In this document: one piece after another, positions 1 through 12,266 of the stretch
How positions within the stretch are numbered: position 1 is the stretch's first letter
How the letters are laid out: each line of letters opens with the position of its first letter
Source: Liolophura sinensis
Lineage: Eukaryota; Mollusca; Polyplacophora; Chitonida; Chitonidae
Direction: 5' to 3'
Assembly (NCBI RefSeq): GCF_032854445.1
Contig: NC_088295.1
Span: 8,808,501-8,872,500, forward strand
Length of the DNA stretch: 64,000 nucleotides
Notes under the pieces: model-generated
Seen by the model: the letters and a program-made list of their open reading frames with translations, nothing else
The model's database searches: none
Told to the model about the DNA's origin: nothing
Position numbers and translations under genes: made by a program

Positions 1-2620
1 TGTTCATTCAGCAGATAGTTTGCCATTTGGCTAACACTGAAACTTGTCCTTTCAGCAGACACTTCTCCAATCAACAGGCACTTGCTCATTCAGCAGGCAC
101 TTGTTCATTCAGCAGATAGTTTGCCATTTTGCTAACACTGAAACTTGTCCACTCAGCAGGCACTTGTTCATTCAGCAGACAGTTTGCCATTTGGCTAACA
201 CTGAAACTTGTCCACTCAGCAGACATTATTCAGCAGAATCTTGTACTGTAAACTAGATCTGAGATCTGTTCATTCCACCAGGCTTAACTCTTAGACACAT
301 GTCCAGTCAGCAAACACTTGTTCATTCAGCAGACACTTGTTCATTTTCAACAGGCACTTGTCCATTCAGCAGGCACTTGTCCATTCAGCAGATATTTCAC
401 CATTCAGCAGACATTTGCCCATTTAGCAGAAACGTGTCCATTCAGCAGAAACTTGTCCATTCAGCAGACACTTATCCATTCAGCAGACACTTCTCCATTT
501 AGCAGACACTTCTCCATTTAGCAGACACTTCTCCGTTCAACAGACACTTCTCCATTCAGCAGACACTTCTCCAATCAGCAGACACTTCTCCATTTAGCAG
601 ACACTTCTCCATTCAGCAGACACTTCTCCGTTCAACAGACACTTCTCCATTCAGTAGACACTTGTCCATTCAACAGGCATTTGCTTATTCAGTAGACACT
701 TGTCCATTCAACTATCACTTCTCCATTCAACAGGCACTTCTCCATTCAGCCGGCACTCCTCCATTCAGCAGGCACTTCTCCTTTCAGCAGACACTTGCCC
801 ATTCAGCACACACTTGCTCATTCAGCAGACACTTCTCCGTTCAGCAGACACTTCTCCATTCAACAGGCACTTGTCCATGTAGCAGGCATTTGTCCATTCA
901 GCAGACACTTGCCCATTTAGCGAACACTCCTCTATTCAGCAGACACTTTTCCATTCAACAGGCACTTGCTCATTCAGCAGGCACTTGTTCATTCAGCAGA
1001 TAGTTTGCCATTTGGCTAACACTGAAACTTGTCCACTCAGCAGACATTATTCAGCAGAATCTTGTACTGTAAACTAGATCTGAGATCTGTTCATTCCACC
1101 AGGCTTAACTCTTAGACACATGTCCAGTCAGCAAACACTTGTTCATTCAGCAGACACTTGTTCATTTTCAACAGGCACTTGTCCATTCAGCAGGCACTTG
1201 TCCATTCAGCAGATATTTCACCATTCAGCAGACATTTGCCCATTTAGCAGAAACGTGTCCATTCAGCAGAAACTTGTCCATTCAGCAGACACTTATCCAT
1301 TCAGCAGACACTTCTCCATTTAGCAGACACTTCTCCATTTAGCAGACACTTCTCCGTTCAACAGACACTTCTCCATTCAGCAGACACTTCTCCAATCAGC
1401 AGACACTTCTCCATTTAGCAGACACTTCTCCATTTAGCAGACACTTCTCCGTTCAACAGACACTTCTCCATTCAGTAGACACTTGTCCATTCAACAGGCA
1501 TTTGCTTATTCAGTAGACACTTGTCCATTCAACTATCACTTCTCCATTCAACAGGCACTTCTCCATTCAGCCGGCACTCCTCCATTCAGCAGGCACTTCT
1601 CCTTTCAGCAGACACTTGCCCATTCAGCACACACTTGCTCATTCAGCAGACACTTCTCCGTTCAGCAGACACTTCTCCATTCAACAGGCACTTGTCCATG
1701 TAGCAGGCATTTGTCCATTCAGCAGACACTTGCCCATTTAGCGAACACTCCTCTATTCAGCAGACACTTTTCCATTCAACAGGCACTTGCTCATTCAGCA
1801 GGCACTTGTTCATTCAGCAGATAGTTTGCCATTTTGCTAACACTGAAACTTGTCCTTTCAGCAGACACTATTCAGCAGAATCTTGTACTGTAAACTAGAT
1901 CTGAGATCTGTTCATTCTACCAGGCTTAACTCTTAGACACATGTCCAGTCAGCAAACACTTGTTCATTCAGCAGACACTTGTTCATTTTCAACAGCAGGC
2001 ACTTGTCCATTCAGCAGGCACTTGTCCATTCAGCAGATATTTCACCATTCAGCAGACATTTGCCCATTTAGCAGAAACGTGTCCATTCAGCAGAAACTTG
2101 TCCATTCAGCAGAAACTTATCCATTTAGCAGACACTTCTCCATTTAGCAGACACTTCTCCGTTCAACAGACACTTCTCCATTCAGTAGACACTTGTCCAT
2201 TCAACAGGCATTTGCTTATTCAGTAGACACTTGTCCATTCAATAGGCACTTCTCCATTCAGCAGGCACTCCTCCATTCAGCAAGCACTTCTCCTTTCAGC
2301 AGACACTTGCCCATTCAGCACACACTTGCTCATTCAGCAGACACTTCTCCATTCAGCAGACACTTCTCCATTCAACAGGCACTTGTCCATTTAGCGGACA
2401 CTTGTCCATTCAGCAGACACTTGCCCATTTAGCGAACACTCCTCTATTCAGCAGACACTTGTCCATTCAACAGGCACTTGCTCATTCAGCAGGCACTTGT
2501 TCATTCAGCAGACAGTTTGCCATTTGGCTAACACTGAAACTTGTCCTTTCAGCAGACACTATTCGGCAGAATCTTGTACTGTAAACTAGATCTGAGATCT
2601 GTTCATTCTACCAGGCTTAA
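1..2620. repeat. 19-bp satellite with 821-bp higher-order repeat
   Basis: The stretch is built of variants of a 19-bp unit, CATTCAGCAGACACTTGTC, repeated over 130 times. A non-canonical landmark (AAACTAGATCTGAGATCTG, then a CCAGGCTTAACT segment) recurs with its AACTAG at 251, 1072, 1893 and 2584. The first two higher-order units are therefore exactly 821 bp and nearly identical, and the third is 691 bp, so it has lost about 130 bp. The array runs off the left edge. Short reading frames here are a by-product of the repeat and are not genes. Confidence 0.95.
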
Positions 2621-2729
2621 CTCCCAGAAATACAGGCCTGTACTCTTCAGTTCAGTAACAAGGAATTGGGTCTCTTTGAGTGTGTTGTTAAAAACACTTG
2701 TAGTCATTCAAAAGTTCCGCTGTCGTTGA

Positions 2730-2782
2730 AGAGAGGTTCTTGAATATGGCGTAACACAGCAATTAAATAAGTAAATAAATCC
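2730..2782 (+). mobile_element. SINE 3'-end fragment
   Basis: The sequence GTTCTTGAATATGGCGTAAC followed by an AAATAAGTAAATAAAT tail matches the diverged 3' end of the SINE seen complete at 8941-9212. It lies just past the edge of the satellite. Confidence 0.45.
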
Positions 2783-3559
2783 TACAGTAATTCTGATTTC
2801 ATATCTCTTAGTTATTCCTAAATAATAAAGACCACAACGTCACACTTAACACATTAAAACATTAACACACTGAACGTGGCATCGAAAGCAAGCCAAACTT
2901 CGCTAACCGCCATTTTCAATGCGAGTCGGCTGCACTCGACATCTTCGGCGAAAAAGTAAACTCGCAGATCGCAGATTAGACCATAAAGGGATGATTGACA
3001 ACTTGTTTGGGGATCTTAAGATGTTTTTAGTAATAATGAACATAAGGAACTATGTCACTCTTGTGAAAAAAGATAATCTTAATTTTTGGAACAGCAGCTC
3101 AGTCTACTTTAGCAACGGGAACACATGATTTAAATAAATGCTGTTTGTGAGGTTATGCTGTTACATTTGTGTTAATTGTGTCGTTATGGCCTTCATTATT
3201 TGCGTACAATCAGGTGATATGAATTCAGAATAACTATAAGATCACGGGAACCTCTTTTCTTCGAGCACAGCTTTGACACTTTGAGGGTTGTGCAGGCGAC
3301 AGAACTGAATTCAAGTTCGTTAATGTAACGATTCAGAACAATTAATGAACAATTAGCTTCCACAACCGAATTCAGTGCTACCGTTAAACAGATATTTTTT
3401 CATTCATACTGGATACTTTGTTATGTATTAGCTCACGCACTTGTCAACGCACTTGTTCATACCCTACATGCATCTTAGAAGGCGTCATTTTGTACTGGAA
3501 CTTGCTCTGTTGTCGAGATCACGAAAACTGCGAATTGGGAAAAAAAAGGCGGAAAGAGA

Positions 3560-3688
3560 GATACCAACATATTGCAGAGTTTCGAGGCTCTGTCCACTTC
3601 TCTCCCGCCGTAATGCTGGTCGCCGTTGTAGACGTGAAAAATTCTTGTGTACGGCGTAAAATATCAATCAATTAAATAAATAAAATAT
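3560..3688 (+). mobile_element. SINE fragment (3' half)
   Basis: It shares the central and 3' domain of the complete SINE: a diverged CTCCCGCCGTAATGCTGG block, ATTCTTGTGTACGGCGTAAA, and an (AAAT)n tail. The tRNA-like head is missing or too diverged to see. Confidence 0.7.
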
Positions 3689-3715
3689 TGCACCGATTCG
3701 TACGGGCGGGACTGT

Positions 3716-3858
3716 CATTTAGCAGCCTGTAGATGCATGGTTGTGGGTTTCTTCCGAACTATTACCAATTTCCTCCCACCATAACACTGGCCGCCGTCGC
3801 ACGAGTAAAATATTCTTGAGTGCGACGTAAGCACCAGATCGATCAACCAGATAAATAA
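3716..3858 (+). mobile_element. SINE fragment (3' half), second tandem insertion
   Basis: It contains GTGGGTTTCTTCC, TTTCCTCCCACCATAACACT, GGCCGCCGTCG, ATATTCTTGAGTGCGACGTAA and an AAATAAAT tail. It follows the previous fragment by about 30 bp in the same orientation, so the two are separate insertions or a local duplication. Confidence 0.75.
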
Positions 3859-5061
3859 ATATTGCCATCATCCATTGTCTATAAAGATCGATGGCGTCGG
3901 TCATTTACGTTTCATAAGCAAGGTAAATAATATACCATGCTTATTTATTACATTTTAAAAAAATGTAAATGTCATTCATGTTGACGACCTTTAAATGTAA
4001 AAAATAAACGCGAAAAACCGCCCGGATTTTTCTGGTTATTTATTTATTTATTTGTCTTTTGCCACCTCCCCCTCTTCTTTTTATATGACAAACAATCCCA
4101 AAAAGATGATACACTGTTGGAGTCAATCAAATACAATGTATGTAAAAAATGGTGAAAATGATTAAGTGCAAAATGGCATGTATCAGGTTGTTTCATCAAA
4201 ACGTAATTTATACACCACACATAGCCCTGTTTGCACAACAATACTGAGGCAAGGGTCGGCTATTTCCGCTAATATCGACAAATATTTATGTTCTGCGCGT
4301 TAAAATTAACATTTATACACCTGAACAATATGATGCGCCATATACAACGTGCTTCTAAATGTTTAGGGTTTTTAAAATGCATAACAAGGATATTTACCAA
4401 AACACAGTGACTATTATCTCCTTTTTTCTGATACCTACATGTATACGTACAAGTGCACCGGGAATCGTTTCAAAATTGCCGCGGAATATGTCAAAAAATT
4501 AAGAAGAAAATAAACTCAACACATCACTGGACACATGACCAAATTAACATTTTTTTTAGATTTAGACGTGTAGGAAATACGTTTCACTTTTATTGGCTCG
4601 ACATGGTAACCAAGAGAATACATGTGAAGTCACTTCTGACAATAATTATGAGAATGTGAACTGCATTATAGCTTTAACTGCGTTCGTGCGTGCATGGCAG
4701 TCCAACAGTATAAAATAGTGTATGTGAATCATGTGCAGCCTTTGTAACTGTGTTCATCAATACATACAGACGTATGTTATCTGAATTGTTCTTATTTAAT
4801 ATTAATGAGGCCAAATTTATGTGAAACACGTCTGAGGAAAATGAAAAAAGAATTTTGAATATTTTATAAATGCTGCTGATTGGTAAATTAGAGTGAGTGA
4901 TAAATGAGTCAAAACAATGAACGCTGCATGCATGGGTGTTCTGTCGCTGTAGTTAATACGCGATTTCCGCGCTTCCATCAATACGAAAGCATTCTGTTTC
5001 GTGAGTTGATACCAAAATCGTGCGTTAATCTAATGTAGGAATATTAAAATATTACACGATA

Positions 5062-5145
5062 TTTACTTATTTATTTACTTTTTTTTGTATGTATTGAGTC
5101 TCTTTTACGCGGTACTCAAGAATATTTATCTCATACGACAAGAAA
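5062..5145 (-). mobile_element. SINE 3'-end fragment
   Basis: Read on the minus strand, an (AAAT)n tail is preceded by the 3' block; on the plus strand this is ATTTATTTA, then TTTTACGCGGTACTCAAGAAT. The element breaks off after the CATACGAC motif. Confidence 0.6.
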
Positions 5146-6038
5146 CAGCACGTTGCTGCGAGACATTGCCACGCATGTTACACGAGATGTATATGCAATG
5201 CCAGGAGCATCACAAGCTGAAAACATGAACACATGCTCTAGTAATCCACATATCCAACCACCCCGAAGTTCATATAGCTGCATGCGCTCCGCCATCCCTA
5301 TCTATGTATTGTTACATTTTAACATTTCTTAACTGATCAGGTATGAAGACTGACCTACTCGTTCTTCGCTTCATTGTTCCCTTAGGCATGTGGGATTATC
5401 AGACAATACATGAATAAATCCGGCAAGAAATTAACTATTTATTTATGTAACAGTGGAGGAGCCAGCATTACTCAAGGAGCAGAATTCATACAATCTGAAA
5501 TCTTGCATGCCAAAATATCAAACAGAAATGTGAGTGGTACTTTCCTCATTCAGATGACCGTATAGCCTTTGATCTACTCTTGAACCGACAGGTTTGCACA
5601 TGTATATATGGCGTGTCATAGGGAGAATGCACCCCTGAGAGAGACACGTGATGGGGGCTGTTTCAGTGACTGGCTTACTGCATCACACCCCTGTTAGCAG
5701 ATATAAAGGTGTCAAATAAAGCTTGGCTGAAATGCCGTCACTTGTAACGCTCTCCTAGCTCGGTCACAGGTGCGCGGCTGATGTATTACACAGACATCAA
5801 CACAGCAGTTGTCACTCAGAGTAAGTAACAAGCTGTCAAGAGCAACGCCTATACGTATAACCAGGTGACAAGGGCGAATGCTTACTCCACAGACTAAAAC
5901 AAAAAATTACAACACTGACAGTACTATATAGCAGATTACGTGTATGACGTCATACAGCGAGGTTGTTGGCGGGTAGAATGCGTGTACATTCTTTTCAACC
6001 CAAAGTAGCGACTGCGCCTTACGGCATTTGTAAAACGT

Positions 6039-6042
<4 letters not shown>

Positions 6043-6109
<67 letters not shown>
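6043..6109. repeat. (TA)n microsatellite
   Basis: An uninterrupted run of about 33 TA dinucleotides. Confidence 0.98.
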
Positions 6110-6111
<2 letters not shown>

Positions 6112-7039
6112 CAGTATGGATGATAATATGACTGGTGTTATCTTCCATTACAGTCTTTTTACATCTATGACTACAAGTTTTTTTCTTCATGGTTCCAAAA
6201 AAGTGTTATTCGTCAAACATAAACACAAGGATTATTGTGTAAAATGGCCGGTTTTTAGACGTTTTTCGCGTCGTTGTGTACGGGGCGTTGAAATTTGTGC
6301 ACAAAAATCACATACCTATATATAGGTGAAGAGGATTAGTGAATTCTTTATGTAACCCACGACACAGCCTTGTTTGGAAGACAAATCTTATGGACTCATG
6401 TCGAGTGGCTTTTGTCCAATAGAAAATTGGTGTAGCTTGATAGGCGGTGTGTCGACACCGTCTGACCGAAACACTGAGGGCTGGTATGCAATAATACGCG
6501 GCTCTCCGTCAAGGCCGTCTGGGAAGCAACTTGATGAGTCGCGAGCCAAGAAATGTACATGTCGCGTGTTGGCGTTACGTCATCATCGCCTGTCCGTTAG
6601 GACGAAACCGTGACTTTCTTATATGCTCGTCCGAAGGTTATTTTCGCTTTAATCGTTCGCGTCTTCCTTTCTTTGTGACACAATTAACAGGGAATAAAAC
6701 GCCTGATTTATTACTTTTTGGAATAAGGTAATAGTTTTCTGCTTATTTTCTTTCACCCAGACAAATAATCGGCACGTATTTTCTCTCTCCCTCCCCCCCC
6801 CCTCCACCATATGCGGTAAAATGCATGCTGGAAAAATTTACATTCATCTGTAAGTAGATTTATAATATGAAAATGAAAGATGTACACCATAAAATACAAA
6901 AAATATATTTTTTGAATAATTACATGTAATCATACTATAGAGTATACAGAGCATTCGAGAGCTATATTACGTGAAGTTCTAATAATACATGCAAATAGCA
7001 GCACAACAGTGTTAATTCACCAGTATATATTTCTAACCG

Positions 7040-7089
7040 ATTTCTTCTTGAGCACAGCGTAAAAGACCATTCAAATAAATAAATCAAAC
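7040..7089 (+). mobile_element. SINE 3'-end fragment
   Basis: TTCTTCTTGAGCACAGCGTAA followed by an AAATAAATAAATC tail, a diverged 3' end of the same SINE family. Confidence 0.45.
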
Positions 7090-7660
7090 ATATATTAACA
7101 TTAATATTAAAATTATATATATTTGAATATTAAACTGCGTACATTCATTATGTACGCAGATTCATCGGACTTTTGGTAGCACATGTATACCGTATATGTA
7201 GGCCTACATATATTACAGAAATGGGATATATATAACTGCTACAACGGCAAACTTTTGGTAACATCTGTTTCCTGTATTTAGACGCGTGCTGTATAGAGAA
7301 TACGACCAGATTCCTTCATTATTTCACTTGGTTTAATATATTTTTCCACCTTTATGTTATCCATTCCTTGTATCCGAAATCCCGTGATATCTCTGAATAG
7401 TTCTTTACGAGCATCGAATGGGGTTTAATCAAATTTGGCGTTTCGGGAACATTTAATTTAAATTAATTAACTGTCAATCCATATCCATTTTGGTCCCTGT
7501 CGTAAATAATTGGTGTCTATCCCAGCATATATGTACATGGCAAGAGTGTACCAGCTGGCCCGCCTAGATTACTGCCTCTTATATTTAAGATGTAGATAGG
7601 GTATATGAGATAAATAACAAAGCGGGAGGCTGATTTTCTTATATTAACTGTTCAGGACGG

Positions 7661-7662
<2 letters not shown>

Positions 7663-7717
<55 letters not shown>
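7663..7717. repeat. (TA)n microsatellite
   Basis: An uninterrupted run of about 27 TA dinucleotides. Confidence 0.98.
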
Positions 7718-7720
<3 letters not shown>

Positions 7721-8940
7721 CAGCTAGTAAGCATTCGCTGTTTGTGCATGTGACATATAACATGACGATGAGCATAGTCTCACACAGACACAAAGATCGT
7801 CTAGTGGTAACCGCTCCAGACTGACCGGGAGGCTGATTAACAGCCTCTTTAATAGCCGGTGGAAGACTGACTGCTGGCAGGCGGGAGATAGAGTTTATCT
7901 GATACATACAAGTACGTAAATAAGTTATTGTCCTTACCGTGTCTTCGGCACACAAGTGATCGGTCAGCCAAGCGGATGACACATGGCCCATACGGGTCAC
8001 CGTAGTCGGGTGTCCGCTAACCGGCAGGGAAAGGCGATCGCCGAGCCGGACACAGTATCCGGGCTTGGAATAGGCACTGTTGATCTAGGCTGGTTGGTAT
8101 CTTTGCATGTATAAAATCATTTCATCCCGACAATAAGATAATCAATCAAAGGCGCCACTATCCGATATTGCATGAAGATATAAAAGCAGTGAGCTGATGA
8201 TATAACGTGTCATATTGCATACCGGGTAACATGTATGGTGGTATTGCTATTCCGCGCGAGCGCTGAGCACATATAAATTTATATCGGCCTCTGTTGCTTG
8301 GAAGGCAGGTGCCCGTCAGGAGATATCCCGCGTTCACATTGCCCTCCCGATAAATCCGCACAAACAACACAGGTGAATAAACCGTCTAAACCACAGACCC
8401 ATTATAACAATAAAAACCTGAACAAATCATAAACACATATGTGGAGTATAATATACTGAGCATGAAAACCTGGTATATATCTGTTCGAACACATTTCGCT
8501 TTCACTTTTTTTTCTTCACCTTTGTACAGTTCCTAAAGTTGTACACCCGAAAACTTTAGCAAATCCTGTTTCATGGTCATGCATAAAAAATGACGTTAGC
8601 ATGAACGCCACGGAGTCAACATTTTTCTTCAAACCCAACGCTCTGATACAATATTAAATTTTCTCGTGTGGAATTTCAAATAAAATTGCATAAATTAATC
8701 AACGGCAAAAGTAAAACTCAATCAAACAAACGCTATACCCTTACATGTAAGACAAAGATCACTACCGCGGGCTGTCCCGAAAAGCAAAGGAACTTATATT
8801 GTCCACTATATAATTATTTTCTTCCGACATACCCATAAGAGACAATATTTAGACATACATCTGGACTATGCATGGCTAAATCATCACCAAAACAGTAATA
8901 CTTGTGTAGGTATATACAACAAATAACTTACTTACTTGAT

Positions 8941-9212
8941 TTATTTATTTATGTATTTGATTGATGTTTTACGCCGTACTCAAGAATATTTCACTTATAC
9001 GACGGCGGCCAGCATTATGGTGGGAGGAAACCGGGCAGAGCCTGGGGAAAACCCACGACCATCCGCAGGTTGCTGGTAGACCTTCCCACTTACGGCCGGA
9101 GAGGAAGCCAGCATGAGCTGGACTTAAACTCACAGCGACCACACTGGTGAGAGAATCCTGGGTCATTACGCTGCGCTAGCGCGCTAATCAACTCAGCCAC
9201 GGAAACCCCTCA
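8941..9212 (-). mobile_element. nearly complete tRNA-derived SINE, V-SINE-like
   Basis: On the minus strand this reads as a full SINE. The tRNA-like head has an A box (TGGCTGAGTTGATTAGCG, plus-strand 9182-9199) and a B box (GAGTTTAAGTCC, plus-strand 9120-9131). Next comes a central GTGGGTTTTCCCC...CGGTTTCCTCCCACC domain, a family-specific 3' block (TATTCTTGAGTACGGCGTAA) and an (AAAT)n tail. The central domain resembles the V-domain of the V-SINE superfamily, which is known from fish and, as RUDI, from molluscs; that assignment is from memory. SINEs carry no protein and depend on a partner LINE for retrotransposition. Other partial copies in this window share its 3' end. Confidence 0.85.
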
Positions 9213-11880
9213 CATACTTACTTGAGTGACTTGATCTTTCAAGACAGTTTATTTGTAAACCTTTTTTTCTTTTTACCTTGGTGGATAGTGCCAATTTTAT
9301 CTCAAATCTTGGGCTTACAAATACAGCGAATTGCCTTATTGCTAGCATACACAATTAGTTCAGGTTTTGTAACTGAGATATTAAACAGTAACTCGTAACG
9401 AACTTTATTTTCATATATTTTTATTTCTGCTTTTATTTGACTCTGGATAAGTGACAAATGGCAATTTTTCCAATAAGTTCGGAAATCGGAAACAGAATAT
9501 ATGTTCTTCCTGCTTTGCTCATCCGAACGTCATACACAGTCATAATAATAAAACCGTTTTATTTGCCACACATTCGGCTTTTCCATGTCAAGAAGAAACT
9601 GAGCTTTGTATACTTGGTTTAAGTTTAACGTAACTTGAAATCACTGCATTTTGAGCAAATTGGCCAGAAACAAACAGGATTTCTTTGGTGAATGCGTTTG
9701 AGCGGAATTAATAACACGGCGTAATTTATTTGCTCCGCTAATTGCCCACCCTGTCATAAAGGCGTACAGTACATCCGTTGTGAATAAGGTCAAGTCAATA
9801 CCAGCTCATGTTTATTCATAAACCGCTAAAGTCCACCAGTTCCCCAGCTTTCCTGTGTTAAGCGAGAACAGCTACCTTCCGCTGGCTTATTTCTGGCCTA
9901 TTGTTGTTGTAGTCTGGTGACCACGTGGAGATAGTGTGTGTATGCTCACCAAGACTCTGGGGCCCGCTGTAATTTTATGAACTGTGTAACGGTATGGTGA
10001 ACTCCAGCAGAAAGATCAGGCTATATTCAACTCAATATAACATTTTATTTACATAATGAGTTAACATACTTATTATTTCGACGTTAAATGGGAAACATGG
10101 TTACTTCATTGTATTAACTTTAGGAAGGTATGATCTCTTGAGCAGAAGTGATCTATGATGTTGTGTAGGCCTGAGTATATATTCCATGCAAGTTGTGCAA
10201 TGAACGAAAATACATCAGGTAATATTCATATATTGCATATAATCTTCTACATTTCCCATGTCATAGATCAGTTAGATGACAAAACAAACTCGTCCTCGCT
10301 TATCTGAACGCTGGGATAGGTACTATAGAGTGAAGGATGCTTGGGTAATTCTTTACACTAATTGGTGGTATATACATCGACATATACCACTAATTGGTGG
10401 TATATACATCTTAGTCGCTGTACTAAAACACCGCTCCTCGCACTGTATACATAGTTATTAATCAATAAAATACTGGTGCAGCTTTGTCCTGAAATGACAG
10501 TGATATACTGATAATCGTATACAGACATTTTCTTATAAGTTTGCGAATGTCAAATTCTGGGAAATAAATTACAACATGCGACTACACAGAATAGAAAAAT
10601 ACATAAATAGAAAACCCAAGTGGCATGTGTATGTATTTTTTTCTGTTCAGCAATATAATGGTCCTTAGTTACTTCATTAGAAATTTTTCCGTTGTGTTTA
10701 TTACGAACGTTAAAAAAAATTTTATTGTATTTTTTTTTTCGAGTTTTGAATTACACGTGTGTTGTGCAAGTGTGTGTGAACGTGCCTGTGACTTCGGCGC
10801 TGTCCCCCTCCTGTCGTCAAGGGGCTCCGTGGGAGGAGCCAACGACAGCTCCATAAACGTGGGTGTTCTTCCTCGTGGGAGGGGAGGGCAGCCCGTCTAC
10901 CAGGCCCTTCTCCACACACACCAGCGACCTATGGACATTATTTCCTGGTACTACATCAAATGTTTTCAGAAATCCAAGTTAAATGAGGCGCCTGATCCCG
11001 CCCATCGCAGTTTCGGCTACACGTTATTACAGGGGAACTTCTAAAAAGTTCCCGACACCCAGTCCGATTCGTCTTTCCATATTAGTGCGATGCATACTGG
11101 CCTACAAACAGACATACAAGGGTGTCAAAGCTGCGACTTTCAATATCACTTATGAATCCTGTTCTTATCAAGAACACAGTGCTCGCATGGGTGCCGGTAA
11201 GCTCGAGTGAATTGCTCTGGCAGCTCCTACGCTGTGTTTTCAGTTACTATTATCGAGGGATAGCAATTCGAAACCAGTTTTGGAAGCGCAGAAAGCGCAG
11301 TTCCGCCATCAGTGGATCGGCCTACCGTCTATTTGAGTAAACCGGATTTAATCTTCAGATAGTATTCACGTCATCTGGCGGTCGACTTGGTCCAGTAAGA
11401 CATGTTGGACATTTCTTAAAAGACACTGTCACTCCCTTATACCTTATTTTGTATGGGTTGTGCAACAGTAATTTGTGAGGGTGAGAGAGAACAGGCAGAA
11501 CAGCTATTCACGGCAAGACATGGGACTGTTCTCTGTGCCGAAAAGACAGGACAGAATTTGTGCAAATGTCACATTAAGGGAACAGCCGCTTTTCATTCAC
11601 TTGGCCGTGAAGACTTGCCTCCTACGAAATTGAGTAACCTTTCTATAACAATTAATACCAGCCGAACTGTTTCAAGACCCCCAAAACAAGCGCAACAGAT
11701 GGCAATCAGCAGTCCACTCGTCCAAATTGAGGAAAGGCAGACAAAAATAGTAATACCGAAAAGTTCAGAAGTGTTTTCATGAAGTTCCAGCCTGATTCAG
11801 TTGAGATATCATTGTTCGTCAGTTATTGTTTTCCAATCGAGTCGTCATGTTTCGCTTAGCCTGTTGTATGTTGTACAGCC
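9213..11880. other. intergenic stretch, no gene seen
   Basis: No supported exon. A short GC-richer patch lies at about 10780-10940, and a small duplicated hairpin at 10356-10410. The longest open frame (139 codons, 10625-11044) has low-complexity, unconserved-looking content and no recognisable domain. Confidence 0.55.
10356..10410. repeat. 32-bp tandem duplication with hairpin
   Basis: A 23-base sequence beginning CACTAATTGGTGGTATATAC occurs at 10356-10378 and again at 10388-10410. Between and across the copies, GTGGTATAT (10365-10373) pairs with ATATACCAC (10382-10390) to give a 9-bp stem with an 8-base loop. Confidence 0.8.
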
Positions 11881-12110
11881 CGTCGATGTGACCCTGCCGA
11901 CTGGAGTTGCTGCGGTTTATCATCCAGCCCTCAACCCGGCTTGTTTACATTGGGGATCACGAAACCGCCTATTGCTGGCGTGCAAAGGTATGTGTAAGAG
12001 AGGGCTTGGAATGCAGCCAATCAGAAGCGTGTTTGCCGGGAGTTTGATAGACGTACTAACAATAGCTGGGGTAGCGCGACTCGACTGAGCGCTCTGCCCG
12101 CCCCGGCCAT
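11880..12110 (+). promoter_or_regulatory. candidate promoter of the TNRC18-like gene
   Basis: This is a locally CpG-rich patch in AT-rich surroundings. It holds an ideal NF-Y site AGCCAATCAG (12015-12024) and a GC box CCCGCCCC (12097-12104) about 75 bp further on, and it is followed by a segment ending in a consensus splice donor. It lies 5 kb upstream of the start codon. Assignment to this gene is inference, because no transcript evidence is available. Confidence 0.35.
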
Positions 12111-12266
12111 AGCGAGCCGGGCTTCTCGACTAGAACGTACACAACTAGTTCACGTCCTCAATATCTACACCTATATGGACATACTCAGTCATACAGAATA
12201 CGGATAACACTGGGATTTTACCGAATAAACCTTGGGAATTGATATCCACTGTTAATCTGTGGCCAG
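12110..12266 (+). other. candidate non-coding first exon (5' UTR)
   Basis: The segment after the CpG-rich patch ends at 12266 in GGCCAG|GTAAGA, a near-perfect donor, with no useful reading frame before it. It could splice to the acceptor TTTTCTTGCAG at 17103-17113, just ahead of the start codon. The 5' limit is a guess from the promoter motifs. The pairing is inference. Confidence 0.3.

Larger units (their letters stand above)
2621..8940. other. intergenic stretch, no gene seen
   Basis: AT-rich sequence without a convincing exon on either strand. It holds SINE 3' fragments at about 2730-2782, 3560-3688, 3716-3858, 5062-5145 and 7040-7089, two (TA)n tracts, and otherwise unique-looking sequence. 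Open frames of 60-110 codons are scattered, lack recognisable domains and are what chance predicts. Confidence 0.6.

Noticed and set aside
44-2584. A dozen open frames of 60-113 codons with S/H/Q/T-rich peptide
   Set aside because: They are all translations of the 19-bp satellite, repeat identically every 821 bp, occur in several forward frames at once and have no coding context.
7790-7860. tRNA-like sequence (GTCTAGTGGTAACCGC)
   Set aside because: It has an A-box resemblance only, with no B box or acceptor stem pairing.
10625-11044. Open frame of 139 codons upstream of the gene
   Set aside because: No recognisable domain, biased towards the local base composition, and no consistent splice sites.
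11453-12088. Two open frames of about 100 codons overlapping the CpG-rich patch
   Set aside because: No family resemblance. CpG-rich DNA has fewer stops by chance, and the promoter-like motifs explain the composition better.
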